Of a stretch of DNA of 64,000 nt, positions 19,533-27,871 are shown in pieces. Where the stretch lies: positions 868,001-932,000 of the forward strand of contig OZ241345.1 of the NCBI GenBank assembly GCA_965200175.1, written 5' to 3'. The notes under the pieces were generated by a model that saw only the letters and a list, made by a program, of their open reading frames with translations, made no database searches and had not been told where the DNA came from. The position numbers and the translations under genes were made by a program. This DNA is from Azophilus sp026709365 (lineage in GTDB: Bacteria; Pseudomonadota; Gammaproteobacteria; Pseudomonadales; Azotimanducaceae). Positions within the stretch are counted from its first letter, which is position 1, and each line of letters begins with the position of its first letter.

Positions 19533-19609
19533 CGCCGGGCCATGAACGGAGGGAGCCGTAGGCGACCGGAGTTCATGGCCCGGCGGCGCGCGCTGACGCG
19601 CGCCGCCGG
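19533..19609. repeat. Two strong hairpins in the IS leader
   Basis: First hairpin: CGCCGGGCCATGAAC (19533-19547) with GTTCATGGCCCGGCG (19571-19585), 15 bp perfect. Second: CCGGCGGCGCGCG (19580-19592) with CGCGCGCCGCCGG (19597-19609), 13 bp perfect, loop CTGA. They overlap, so they are alternative structures just before the transposase start. Confidence 0.8.
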
Positions 19610-19651
19610 CTCAGGCATGCTTGGTTCACCCACTGAACAAGGAGCCTGAGC

Positions 19652-20674
19652 ATGAAACTGTTGCACGCCTGCCCACCTTCCTGCAAGCGCCTGCGCATCG
19701 ACGCCGACACGGCGGGAGCCGCCGAGGAGCGCCTGCGCGCCCTCGAACTCATCGACCGGATGGTCGCCAAGGGCATGCGCCGCGGCGACGCCCTGCGGAC
19801 CGTCGGCCTGGCCAAAAGCACCTACTACGACTGGCGCAGGGCCTTCCGGCGCGGCGGCGCCCGGGCGCTCAAGCCCAGCAGCGCCCGCCCCCGCACCGTC
19901 CGCCGCCGCCAGTGGAAGGACGCCGACGACCGGGCCGTGCTCAAGCTGCGCCGGGGCCACCCCTACATGGGCAAGGCCAAGCTCCAGGCCATGCTGGCCA
20001 GGGACGGCGTCCGCCTGTCCGTGTCCACGGTCGGGCGCATCCTCTCCAGGGCCATCGCCGACGGGCGCATCAAGCCCGCGTCCCTCTGCGAGGGGCGCAC
20101 CAAGCCCAAGCGCCGCCGAAGCTTCGACGGCGCCTGGGCGAGCCGGTGGAAGTGCGGCGACAGGGCCAGGCCCCCCGGCGAGATGCTCCAGATCGACCAC
20201 ATGACCTACAGCCGCGACGGCCGCGCCCTCAAGGAGGTTCCGGCGGACTCTTCGAGTCCGGCCGTCTGCCCCGTCACCAGGTTCATGGCCGCCCGCGTCT
20301 TCTCCCGCGCCACCGCCGGCAACGCCAAGCGCTTCCTGGAGGCCGCGCTCGAGGCCATGCCGTTCCCCGTCCGATCCATCCAGGTCGACGGCGGCAGCGA
20401 GTTCATGGCCGACTTCGAGCGCGCCTGCCAAGCGATGGGCATCCCCCTGCACGTCCTGCCGCCGCGAAGGCCCCAGTGGAACGGCTGCGTCGAGCGCGCC
20501 AACCGGTCCGCCCGGATCGAGTTCTGGAACCTCTACGACGGCCCCCTAACCGTCGCCGACGTCGCCCCAAGGCTTGCCCGGCACGAGTTCTTCCACAACT
20601 ACCGGCGCCCGCACTGGGCGCTGGATTGCCGAACCCCGAACGAGTACCTTGTCGAGATCGAGGATGCTGCCTGA
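19652..20674 (+). CDS. IS481-like transposase (HTH plus DDE integrase core)
   Basis: 340 residues from ATG 19652, with AAGGAG 7 bp upstream. The N-terminal helix-turn-helix (LELIDRMVAKGMRRGDALRT, GLAKSTYYDWRRAF) is followed by an rve catalytic core. The DDE triad is visible: Asp in QIDHMTYSRDG, Asp in IQVDGGSEFMADF, Glu in NGCVERANRSARIEF. The C-terminus has FFHNYRRPHWALDCRTPNEYL, the end typical of IS481/IS3-type recombinases. It appears intact, so the element may be active. Confidence 0.92.
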   Translation: MKLLHACPPSCKRLRIDADTAGAAEERLRALELIDRMVAKGMRRGDALRTVGLAKSTYYDWRRAFRRGGARALKPSSARPRTVRRRQWKDADDRAVLKLRRGHPYMGKAKLQAMLARDGVRLSVSTVGRILSRAIADGRIKPASLCEGRTKPKRRRSFDGAWASRWKCGDRARPPGEMLQIDHMTYSRDGRALKEVPADSSSPAVCPVTRFMAARVFSRATAGNAKRFLEAALEAMPFPVRSIQVDGGSEFMADFERACQAMGIPLHVLPPRRPQWNGCVERANRSARIEFWNLYDGPLTVADVAPRLARHEFFHNYRRPHWALDCRTPNEYLVEIEDAA

Positions 20675-20791
20675 TCCAGCGGGCAAAAAGTTCCGAAAGG
20701 TCCTGAACCGGCACACGGGCTAGGAGAACCTTCATTTAGTGGCTAGAATGCCCGCCCCGTGCGCGCTGCGGACTTTTCCGGGCTGTGTTCC

Positions 20792-23700
20792 ATGACCTCG
20801 CCCTCCCTTGAAGCCCTCCCGGCCGACGCGTTGGCCGTCAAGCCCGGCGAACGCCTGTCGTGGGCCGGTTTGGCGGACGGGGCGGCCAGCTACTTCGCGG
20901 CCAAGGCGGGGGCGGCGCATGAGGGGCTGGCGCTGATCGCCACCAACAATGCGGCGGCGGCGGTTCGTTGCCTTGAGGAGGTGCGCTTCTACGCGCCGCC
21001 GGGCACGGACATCCTGCACTTTCCGGCTTGGGAGACGCTGCCCTACGACGCCTTTTCGCCGCATCAGGACATCATTTCCGAGCGGCTCGCCACCCTGCGC
21101 CGACTGCCAGCCATGAAGCGCGGGATTCTGGTGGTGCCGGCGGCGACGCTCATGCAGCGGCTGCCGCCACGCGCCTTCATCGACGGCCAAGCCCTTTCGC
21201 TCAAGGTCGGGGAGCGCTTCGACCTGCACGCCGAGCGCAAGCGGCTGGAGGCGGCGGGCTACCTGGCGGTGGATGCGGTGGCCCACCGCGGCGAGTTCGC
21301 TGTTCGGGGCTCGCTGATGGACATCTTCCCCATGGGGCTGCCCAATCCGGTGCGCATCGACCTCTTCGACGTGGAGATCGACACCTTGCGCACCTTCGAC
21401 GTCGAGACCCAGATGACCATCGAGCAGGTGCCCGGCATCGACCTGCTGCCCGCCAAGGAGTTCCCGTTCGACGCCGCCAGCATCGCCCGCTTCCGCAACA
21501 ACTGGCATGACGCCTTCGATGTGGACGTGCGCCGCTGCAGCGTTTACCAGGATGTCTCCAGCGGCCTGTCGCCGAATGGGGTGGAGTACTACCTGCCGCT
21601 CTTCTTCGAGCCCGGGGGCCTCGCCACTCTGTTCGACTACCTGCCGGCCAACACGCTCATTCTGCAGCAGGCGGGGATGGCCGAGGCCGTGGAGCAGTTC
21701 TGGAGCCTCGTGCGGGGCCGCCATCAGAGCCTGGCGCACGACATCGAACGACCCGTGCTGGCGCCCGAGGCGCTCTATCTGGATCCGGAGGCGTTCAACC
21801 AGCGCCTCAACCGGCAGCCGAGAGTCGCCTTGGGGCCGGACTTCAAGCATCGCGCGCAGTTCGACTGCCCGCCGCTGCCGCCGCTTGAGGCCAACGCCCG
21901 GCTGAAGACGCCCGCGCAGGCCCTGCTCGACTTCGTTGCGGAACATCGCGACGCCCGGATTCTGTTCACCGCCGAGAGCGCGGGCCGACGCACCCTGTTT
22001 GAGGAGTTCCTCGCCCATGCCGGCATCCCCACCCAGGACTGCGCGGACTGGGCGGACTTTTGCGGCAGCGACCGTCAATTCGGCCTGGCCATCGCGCCCA
22101 TTGACCGGGGCCTGCGGCTGAAGGGCGCCATCGTCATCACCGAAAGCCAGATATTCGGCCATCGGCCCGCGGCCGAGCGCGCCGCCGGCACCCGCACGGT
22201 GGACCCCGAGCAGGTGATCCGCAACCTCACCGAGCTGTCGATCGGCTCCCCGGTGGTTCACGAGGAGCACGGCATCGGCCGCTACCGGGGCCTGCAGACG
22301 CTGGACATCGACGGCGCCCACAGCGAATTCCTCACCTTGGAGTACGCCGAGGGCGCCAAGCTCTACGTGCCGGTCACCTCGCTGCACCTCATTTCCCGCT
22401 ATGCCGGGGCGGAGGAGGAGTCGGCGCCGCTGCACCGCCTGGGCTCCGATCAGTGGGAGAAGGTGCGCCGCAAGGCCGCGGAGAAGGCGGTTGACGTGGC
22501 CGCGGAGCTGCTTGACCTGTCCGCCCGGCGGGCCGCCCGCACCGCGCCCGCGCTGCGTTGCGAGGCGGCGGATTACGAGCGCTTCGCCCGCCAGTTTCCC
22601 TTCGAGCTCACCGCCGACCAAGCCAAGGCCATCGATGCGGTGCTGGCGGACATCGGCTCGGAGAGGTCCACCGACCGGCTGATCTGCGGCGACGTGGGTT
22701 TCGGCAAGACCGAAGTCGCCATGCGAGCGGCCTTCGTGGCGGTGCAAAGCGGTCGCCAAGTGGCTGTGCTCACGCCCACCACCTTGCTGGCGCAGCAGCA
22801 CTTCGACACCTTCCAGGACCGCTTCGCCGACTGGCCGGTTCACATAGAATCGGTCTCCCGGCTGCGCAGCGCCGGGGAGGTCAAGGACATCGGCAAGCGC
22901 CTTTCCGGTGGCCAGCTCGACATTCTGATCGGCACCCACCGGCTGCTCGGCGCCGGGCTGGACTTCAGGAACCTCGGCCTGATCGTCATCGACGAGGAGC
23001 ACCGGTTCGGGGTCCGCCAGAAGGAGCGCCTGCGGGCCCTGCGGGCCGAAGTGGACGTGGTCACCCTCACCGCCACACCCATACCGCGCACCTTGAACCT
23101 GGCCTTGGGGGGCTTGCGCGACCTGTCGATCATCGCCACCCCGCCGGCCAAGCGGCTGTCCATCAACACCTTCGTGCATGAGAAGCGCAACCACATCATT
23201 CGCGAAGCGCTGAACCGGGAGCTGATGCGCGGTGGCCAGGCCTTCTACGTACACAACCAAGTGCGCACCATCCATCAAGCCGCCGACGCGGTGCAGGCGC
23301 TGGTCCCCGAGGCCCGGGTCGGCGTCGGCCACGGCCAGATGGGCAAGCGGCAGATCGAGACGGTGATGAGTGATTTCCACCACCGCCGGGTCAACGTGCT
23401 GGTCTGCACCACCATCATCGAAAACGGCATCGACATCCCCAACGCCAACACCATCATCATCGAGCGCGCCGACAAGTTCGGCCTGGCCCAACTGCACCAG
23501 CTGCGCGGGCGGGTGGGCCGCTCCCACCGGCAAGCCTACGCCTACCTGCTGACGCCGCACCCGACCGCCATGACGCCCGACGCCGCCAAGCGGCTGCAGG
23601 CGATCGAGGCGGCCGGCGAGTTGGGGGTCGGCTTCACGCTGGCCACCCAGGATCTGGAGATTCGCGGCGCCGGCGAACTGCTTGGCGCCGAGCAGTCCGG

Positions 23701-24280
23701 GCAGATCGAATCCGTGGGGTTCAGCCTCTACATGCAGATGCTCGACCGCGCCGTCAAGGCAATCCAGGCGGGCAACCCGCCGGACATGGCGCAGCCCTTC
23801 ACCCCGGTCAGCCGGGAGGTCAACCTGCACTGCGGCACGCTGATCCCCGAGGACTACCTGCCCGACGTCCACCTCCGGCTGATCATGTACAAGCGCATCA
23901 GCGCCGCCGCCAGCCAAGGCCAACTCGACGAGTTGCGCGCCGAGATGATCGACCGCTTCGGACGCCTGCCGCCACCGCTCGCCCAGCTGTTCCAAGTGAC
24001 CGCCCTGAAGCTCAGGCTCACGCCGCTGGGCATCAGCCGATTCGAACTCGGCGAGCGCGGCGGCAAGGTCGAGTTCAGCGACGCCACCCCGGTCAGTCCC
24101 GCAAGCGTCATCGCCTTGGTGCAACGCAGCCCATCCACCTATCGGCTGACCGGCGGCGCGGTGCTGCGCATCGCCCGCGACCTGCCGGACTTGGCGGCCC
24201 GCTTCGCGTTCGCCGATGAGCTGCTGGCGGCGCTGGCGCCGGAGATGCCAATCGTCAACGCCGCGGCGGCCGGCGGATGA
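20792..24280 (+). CDS. mfd: Transcription-repair coupling factor
   Basis: 1162 residues from ATG 20792 (an in-frame GTG lies at 20759). Domains in order: UvrB-homology region (ILHFPAWETLPYDAFSPHQD), RNAP-interaction domain (GSPVVHEEHGIGRYRG), then the RecG-like translocase with Walker A CGDVGFGKTEVAMRAAF, motif II IDEEHRFGVRQKE, motif III LTATPIPRTLNLAL and the TRG-type end region with RGRVGRSHRQAYAYLL. It removes stalled RNA polymerase and recruits UvrA. The stop overlaps the start of csiV (ATGA). Confidence 0.97.
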   Translation: MTSPSLEALPADALAVKPGERLSWAGLADGAASYFAAKAGAAHEGLALIATNNAAAAVRCLEEVRFYAPPGTDILHFPAWETLPYDAFSPHQDIISERLATLRRLPAMKRGILVVPAATLMQRLPPRAFIDGQALSLKVGERFDLHAERKRLEAAGYLAVDAVAHRGEFAVRGSLMDIFPMGLPNPVRIDLFDVEIDTLRTFDVETQMTIEQVPGIDLLPAKEFPFDAASIARFRNNWHDAFDVDVRRCSVYQDVSSGLSPNGVEYYLPLFFEPGGLATLFDYLPANTLILQQAGMAEAVEQFWSLVRGRHQSLAHDIERPVLAPEALYLDPEAFNQRLNRQPRVALGPDFKHRAQFDCPPLPPLEANARLKTPAQALLDFVAEHRDARILFTAESAGRRTLFEEFLAHAGIPTQDCADWADFCGSDRQFGLAIAPIDRGLRLKGAIVITESQIFGHRPAAERAAGTRTVDPEQVIRNLTELSIGSPVVHEEHGIGRYRGLQTLDIDGAHSEFLTLEYAEGAKLYVPVTSLHLISRYAGAEEESAPLHRLGSDQWEKVRRKAAEKAVDVAAELLDLSARRAARTAPALRCEAADYERFARQFPFELTADQAKAIDAVLADIGSERSTDRLICGDVGFGKTEVAMRAAFVAVQSGRQVAVLTPTTLLAQQHFDTFQDRFADWPVHIESVSRLRSAGEVKDIGKRLSGGQLDILIGTHRLLGAGLDFRNLGLIVIDEEHRFGVRQKERLRALRAEVDVVTLTATPIPRTLNLALGGLRDLSIIATPPAKRLSINTFVHEKRNHIIREALNRELMRGGQAFYVHNQVRTIHQAADAVQALVPEARVGVGHGQMGKRQIETVMSDFHHRRVNVLVCTTIIENGIDIPNANTIIIERADKFGLAQLHQLRGRVGRSHRQAYAYLLTPHPTAMTPDAAKRLQAIEAAGELGVGFTLATQDLEIRGAGELLGAEQSGQIESVGFSLYMQMLDRAVKAIQAGNPPDMAQPFTPVSREVNLHCGTLIPEDYLPDVHLRLIMYKRISAAASQGQLDELRAEMIDRFGRLPPPLAQLFQVTALKLRLTPLGISRFELGERGGKVEFSDATPVSPASVIALVQRSPSTYRLTGGAVLRIARDLPDLAARFAFADELLAALAPEMPIVNAAAAGG

Positions 24281-25176
24281 AGCGCAACCGCTGGGGGCTG
24301 GCCGCGCTGACCGCTTTGGTCGCCATTGCCGCGGCCAACGGGGCCGACGCCAAGGTCGAGGATCCCAACGACTTGATCCAAGGGCGCTGGTACGCCACTG
24401 AGGTGATCATCTTTGCGCGCGAGGAGCCCGCTGATCCGGGACCGGAGGCATTGCTTCGGGAGGGCGGGCGGAGCTGGCCCGCCAGGACGCGCGCCTTCGC
24501 CGAGCCGATGCCTTGGCGCATCGCCGGCCTCGATCCCTTGACTCGCGCCTGCCTTGAGTTCCCCCGCCTGGACTTGGTGTCGGCGGCGACAACGCCCCAG
24601 CTGGACGCCACAGCACCCGGCGACACGGCCCCGCCGGAGCCGGTCGCCCTAGGTCCGCCGCCGGACATTGAGCCCAGCTTGGCGCCGCACCCTCTGCTGG
24701 ACCTGCTCCAAGCCGCCGCCCGGCAGCAGGTGGATTGGCGCCGCGACAGCTATCGCTGGCTGCCGGGGCGAACCCATGTGCTCAACGCCCAGGCCAGGCG
24801 CATCCGCAGCGTCCAAGGGCTGAACGTCATTTGGCATGGACGTTGGATGCAGCCGGTGCCGAGCCGGTCCAAGAGCGAACCCCTGATGCTGGCCGTGCCG
24901 GCCACGGCGGACCACGGACGGGTCTCGGGAACGCTGGCGGTGACCCTCGGCCGCTTTCTCCACTTCAACGCCACGCTTTGGCTGGAGGAGCCCGGCGACG
25001 GCCGAGACGGCCGGGTTCCGTTCATGCAGCTCAGCGAGGCCCGAACCATGCGTCTTGAGGAACTGCACTACCTGGACCACCCGAGGCTGGGCGTTCTGGT
25101 GCGCATCAACCGGGCGCCCCCGTCGCCTGCCTTGATCCGGGCGCTGCGGACTTGGGAGGCATCAGTCAACGGTTAA
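24277..25176 (+). CDS. csiV: CsiV-family periplasmic protein (cell-wall synthesis accessory)
   Basis: 299 residues with a Sec-type signal peptide (LAALTALVAIAAANGADA). The family features are the N-terminal RWYATEVIIFAREE and the C-terminal RLEELHYLDHPRLGVLVRI. In Vibrio cholerae CsiV binds peptidoglycan and is needed for PBP1A function; the gene sits directly after mfd there too, as here, where the two overlap by 4 bp. The middle part is Pro-rich and variable. Assignment rests on end motifs plus synteny. Confidence 0.82.
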   Translation: MKRNRWGLAALTALVAIAAANGADAKVEDPNDLIQGRWYATEVIIFAREEPADPGPEALLREGGRSWPARTRAFAEPMPWRIAGLDPLTRACLEFPRLDLVSAATTPQLDATAPGDTAPPEPVALGPPPDIEPSLAPHPLLDLLQAAARQQVDWRRDSYRWLPGRTHVLNAQARRIRSVQGLNVIWHGRWMQPVPSRSKSEPLMLAVPATADHGRVSGTLAVTLGRFLHFNATLWLEEPGDGRDGRVPFMQLSEARTMRLEELHYLDHPRLGVLVRINRAPPSPALIRALRTWEASVNG

Positions 25177-25910
25177 TCGGCGCGATCAACCAACAGCGCC
25201 TCAAGCAGCCGCATGACGGCGGCAAAACCGCGTTCGGCGGCGCGCTCAAAGCCCGCCATGTCAATCTGCCCCGGGTCATCGCCCCGACCGGCGGCGGCAT
25301 TGACGACGATGCACAGGCCGGCCAAGGGCAGCCCGAGTTCCCGGGCCAAGCCCGCCTCCGGCATCCCGGTCATGCCCACCAGCGTGCAGCCGTCCCGGTC
25401 CAAGCGGTCTATTTCAGCAGCGGATTCGAGCCGCGGCCCTTGGGTTGCGCCATAGACGCCGCCCAGGGCCAAGTCAACGCCGGCCTGCTGGGCCGCCGTC
25501 GCCAAGGCGCGGTTAAGCCCGTCGTCATAGGGACGGGTGAAGTCAACGTGGGTGGCGCCGGTTGCATCGAACGTATGCTCCCGGCCCCAGGTGTAGTCGA
25601 TGATTTGATGGGGAGCGGCCAAATCCCCAGGGCGCAGCGCCGGGTCGATGCCGCCCACGGCGTAAACGGCAATCAGGCGCTGGGCGCCCAGTTTCCTGAG
25701 CAGCCAGAGGTTGGCCCGGTAGTTGATGGCGTGCGGGGCGAGGCGGCGCGGCTCGCCGTGGCGATAGCACACCACCAGTCCGTGGTCCTGCACCTGGCCT
25801 TTGAAGAAGCCGTCCGACGCGGGGCCGTAGGGGGTGTCGAGCCCGCCGATGCGCTCAAAGCCGCCCGGCAGGGAAACCTCGCCGGAGCCGATGATGAGGC
25901 CGGTGGCCAC
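25173..25910 (-). CDS. S-methyl-5'-thioinosine (or thioadenosine) phosphorylase
   Basis: 245 residues from GTG 25910, whose G is also the last base of the hpt stop (TAGTG). PNP/MTAP family motifs: GLDTPYGPASDGFF, RHGEPRRLAPHAINYRANLW, AVYAVGGIDPALRPGDL, ATQGPRLESAAEI and GMTGMPEAGLARELGL. Size, the HAINYRANLW segment and the hpt neighbour match the Pseudomonas MTI phosphorylase, which acts on deaminated methylthioadenosine and releases hypoxanthine that HPRT can salvage. MTA phosphorylase activity remains possible. Its stop and that of csiV share the sequence TTAA, so the two convergent genes overlap. Confidence 0.85.
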   Translation of the reverse strand: MATGLIIGSGEVSLPGGFERIGGLDTPYGPASDGFFKGQVQDHGLVVCYRHGEPRRLAPHAINYRANLWLLRKLGAQRLIAVYAVGGIDPALRPGDLAAPHQIIDYTWGREHTFDATGATHVDFTRPYDDGLNRALATAAQQAGVDLALGGVYGATQGPRLESAAEIDRLDRDGCTLVGMTGMPEAGLARELGLPLAGLCIVVNAAAGRGDDPGQIDMAGFERAAERGFAAVMRLLEALLVDRAD

Positions 25911-26476
25911 TATCCGCCATCCTCCAGGTCCTTGGGCACCGCACGGATGTCCGGCAGGTTGCGCCAATAGCCCTTGTAGTCCATGCCGCAGCCGATCAGG
26001 TACCGGTCGGGGCATTGCAGGGCGGCGAAGTCCACCTCCACGGCCCGGTTGCCGGGCACGTCCTTGCGGCAGAGCACCGTGGACCAAACCTTGGCGGCGC
26101 CCGCCGTTGCCGCCCACTCGCACACCTCGGCCAAGGTGTCGCCCTGATCGAGCACGTCATCGACGATCAGCACCTGCCGCCCGGTCAGGCTGTGCCTGGG
26201 CAAGGCGATCCACTCCAACGCGCCGCCCGCCGTTGCCTGTCCGTAGCGCACCACATGCAGGTAGCCCAGTTCAAGCGGAAACGGCAGCCGGTCGAGCAGC
26301 CTGCCGCAGTAGGGCAGCCCGCCGTGCATCACGCACAGCACGAGCGGGTTCAAGTCCTTCAAGGCCAGGCTGATGCGCACCGCAGTCTGGTCCACCGCCC
26401 GGCTCACTGAGGGGGCATCGACGATGATCTCCGATTGCCGCCATGCGGCCAGCACGGGCTCCGGCGCCGCGATCAA
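25910..26476 (-). CDS. hpt: Hypoxanthine-guanine phosphoribosyltransferase
   Basis: 188 residues from TTG 26476, which overlaps the upstream stop (TTGA). The PRPP-binding loop VLIVDDVLDQGDTL is clear, and CVMHGGLPYCGRLLDRL and YLIGCGMDYKGYWRNL are the flanking family segments. It converts hypoxanthine or guanine to IMP or GMP. The adjacent methylthioinosine phosphorylase would supply hypoxanthine, so the pair forms a salvage unit. The TTG start is chosen because it directly follows the channel gene and no ATG gives a full-length N-terminus. Confidence 0.88.
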   Translation of the reverse strand: MIAAPEPVLAAWRQSEIIVDAPSVSRAVDQTAVRISLALKDLNPLVLCVMHGGLPYCGRLLDRLPFPLELGYLHVVRYGQATAGGALEWIALPRHSLTGRQVLIVDDVLDQGDTLAEVCEWAATAGAAKVWSTVLCRKDVPGNRAVEVDFAALQCPDRYLIGCGMDYKGYWRNLPDIRAVPKDLEDGG

Positions 26477-27546
26477 GGCGTCGGCCCGGTCAGATGCATG
26501 ACTTGGGTTGGGAAGGCGATCTCAGCCTTGTGTGCGCGAATGACCTGCGCGATCTTGAACAGCACGTCCTGCTTGACGGCGTGAAACGTCTGCCAGTCCG
26601 TTGTCTTGGTGAAGGTGTACACAAAAAAGTCCAAGGAGGAGGCGCCGAAGGTCACGAAGTTGACCATCAAGGTGCGCTCCTGGTCAATGTCCGGATGTTC
26701 GCGCAGCATGGCCTCCACATCGGCGACGATGGCTGGCAGCGCGGCGAGGTCGTCGTAGCGCAGGCCTATGGTCTCATAGATGCGCCGATTGAGCATTCTG
26801 GACGGATTCTCCACCGTCAGCTTGGCGAAGGTGGCGTTGGGGACGTACAGGGGCCGCTGGTCGAAGGTGCGAATGCGCGTCAGGCGCCAGCCGATGTCCT
26901 CCACGGTGCCCTCGATCTCCTGGTCCGGAGAGCGGATCCAATCGCCCACGGAGAACGGGCGGTCCAGGAAAATCATCAGGGCGCCGAAGAAGTTGGCGAG
27001 CATGTCCCGCGCCGCGAAGCCGACGGCAAGGCCGCCCAAGCCGCCGAAGGCGAGCACGCTGGCGATGGAGAAGCCGAAGGCCTGCATGGCCAGCAGAACG
27101 GCGGTGACGAGGACGACGATGCGCAGTATCTTGGCGATGGCGGCCGCGGTGGCCACATCCATGTGCCCCTCGCCGGGGGCGGCGTGAATGACCTGGGCTT
27201 CAACCTCGCGGATGAAGCGCACCGCAAACCAGGCCAGCACCCAGACCACCGCCACCTCGCGCAGCCGATGCACCTCGTCAACCAAGCCGGCTTCAAACGC
27301 GCCATCGGCGAGCTCCAGCGCCCAAGAGGCGCCCAACACCCAGACGAACCAGCCGAAGGGCTTGCCGATGGCGGCGAACAGGGCGTCGTCATAGCGATTG
27401 CGCGTGGTGTGCGAACGCCGCCTCAGGTGCGCCAGAACCCGCTGGCCGACGTAGTGGACGAGCGCGGCCGCGCCGAGGACGGCGAACGACCGCGCCGTCA
27501 GCGCATAGTCGGAAACCCGGGCCAGAAGACTGTCGATCAGCTCCAT
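26473..27546 (-). CDS. MscS-family mechanosensitive channel, YnaI type
   Basis: 357 residues from ATG 27546 (a TTG lies three codons upstream). About four to five membrane segments precede the MscS pore helix (VLAFGGLGGLAVGFAARDML), followed by the beta domain (DRPFSVGDWIRSPDQEIEG, VEDIGWRLTRIRTFDQRPLYVPNATF) and the C-terminal cage. These segments closely match E. coli YnaI. It releases ions on osmotic downshift. Why it is coupled to hpt is not evident. Confidence 0.93.
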   Translation of the reverse strand: MELIDSLLARVSDYALTARSFAVLGAAALVHYVGQRVLAHLRRRSHTTRNRYDDALFAAIGKPFGWFVWVLGASWALELADGAFEAGLVDEVHRLREVAVVWVLAWFAVRFIREVEAQVIHAAPGEGHMDVATAAAIAKILRIVVLVTAVLLAMQAFGFSIASVLAFGGLGGLAVGFAARDMLANFFGALMIFLDRPFSVGDWIRSPDQEIEGTVEDIGWRLTRIRTFDQRPLYVPNATFAKLTVENPSRMLNRRIYETIGLRYDDLAALPAIVADVEAMLREHPDIDQERTLMVNFVTFGASSLDFFVYTFTKTTDWQTFHAVKQDVLFKIAQVIRAHKAEIAFPTQVMHLTGPTP

Positions 27547-27580
27547 CTTAAGCAAAATTCTAACCGGGATGCGTGGACTT

Positions 27581-27650
27581 GTGCGGGCTTAAGAAACATA
27601 TCGAACCTGACTCACGCAACCGGTGCGGAGTTTCGCGTTAGCGAAACTCC
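27581..27650 (+). repeat. Composite dispersed repeat, second full copy
   Basis: GTGCGGGCTTAAGAAACATA, then TCGAACCTGACTCACGCAAC, then the palindrome GCGGAGTTTCGC-GTTA-GCGAAACTCC. It has the same layout as 19362-19431. Confidence 0.85.
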
Positions 27651-27668
27651 AACGCACCCGCAAAGCGG

Positions 27669-27739
27669 GTGCGCGGGCTCAGAAACACCTCGGAATCCGG
27701 CGTAAGCGACGAGCGCGGAGTTTCGCGAAGCGAAACTCC
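27669..27739 (+). repeat. Composite dispersed repeat, third copy in tandem
   Basis: GTGCGCGGGCTCAGAAACAC, CTCGGAATCCGGCGTAAGCG and GCGGAGTTTCGC-GAAGCGAAACTCC. It follows the previous copy by 18 bp and ends 43 bp before the possible lexA operator. Confidence 0.8.
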
Positions 27740-27782
27740 ATCCGCGACCGTCAGGTCGCGCATTGGCATTCGCCATGCGATG

Positions 27783-27798
27783 CTGTATAAAACGCCAA
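27783..27798. promoter_or_regulatory. Candidate LexA (SOS) box upstream of lexA
   Basis: CTGTATAAAACGCCAA fits CTG-N10-CAG with one mismatch (CAA) and lies 73 bp before the lexA start. The opposite strand ends in TATACAG, like the site at 38869. Autoregulation of lexA is general in this class; the site itself is weak. Confidence 0.4.
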
Positions 27799-27871
27799 AG
27801 ACTGGCTTTTTGAACAATTGTCCAAGGAAACCCTTGGCCCAACCCGATCAGGCGTCAGCAGGGAGGCCCAC

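Larger units (their letters stand above)
19474..20700 (+). mobile_element. IS481-like insertion sequence
   Basis: A single transposase gene is bracketed by the 13-bp perfect inverted repeat CCTTTCGGAACTT (19474-19486) and AAGTTCCGAAAGG (20688-20700). Outward of these the similarity weakens but continues (CTCAGAAA on the left against TTCAGGA on the inverted right side). The exact ends and a target duplication cannot be fixed by eye. The left end lies directly after a dispersed repeat whose outer motif is nearly the same as the IS end. Confidence 0.75.

Noticed and set aside
20732..24124. 1130-codon open frame on the minus strand opposite mfd
   Set aside because: It is the antisense shadow of mfd in high-GC DNA; the product has no domain motifs and is low-complexity (His/Gly/Gln/Arg), while the plus strand encodes a textbook Mfd.
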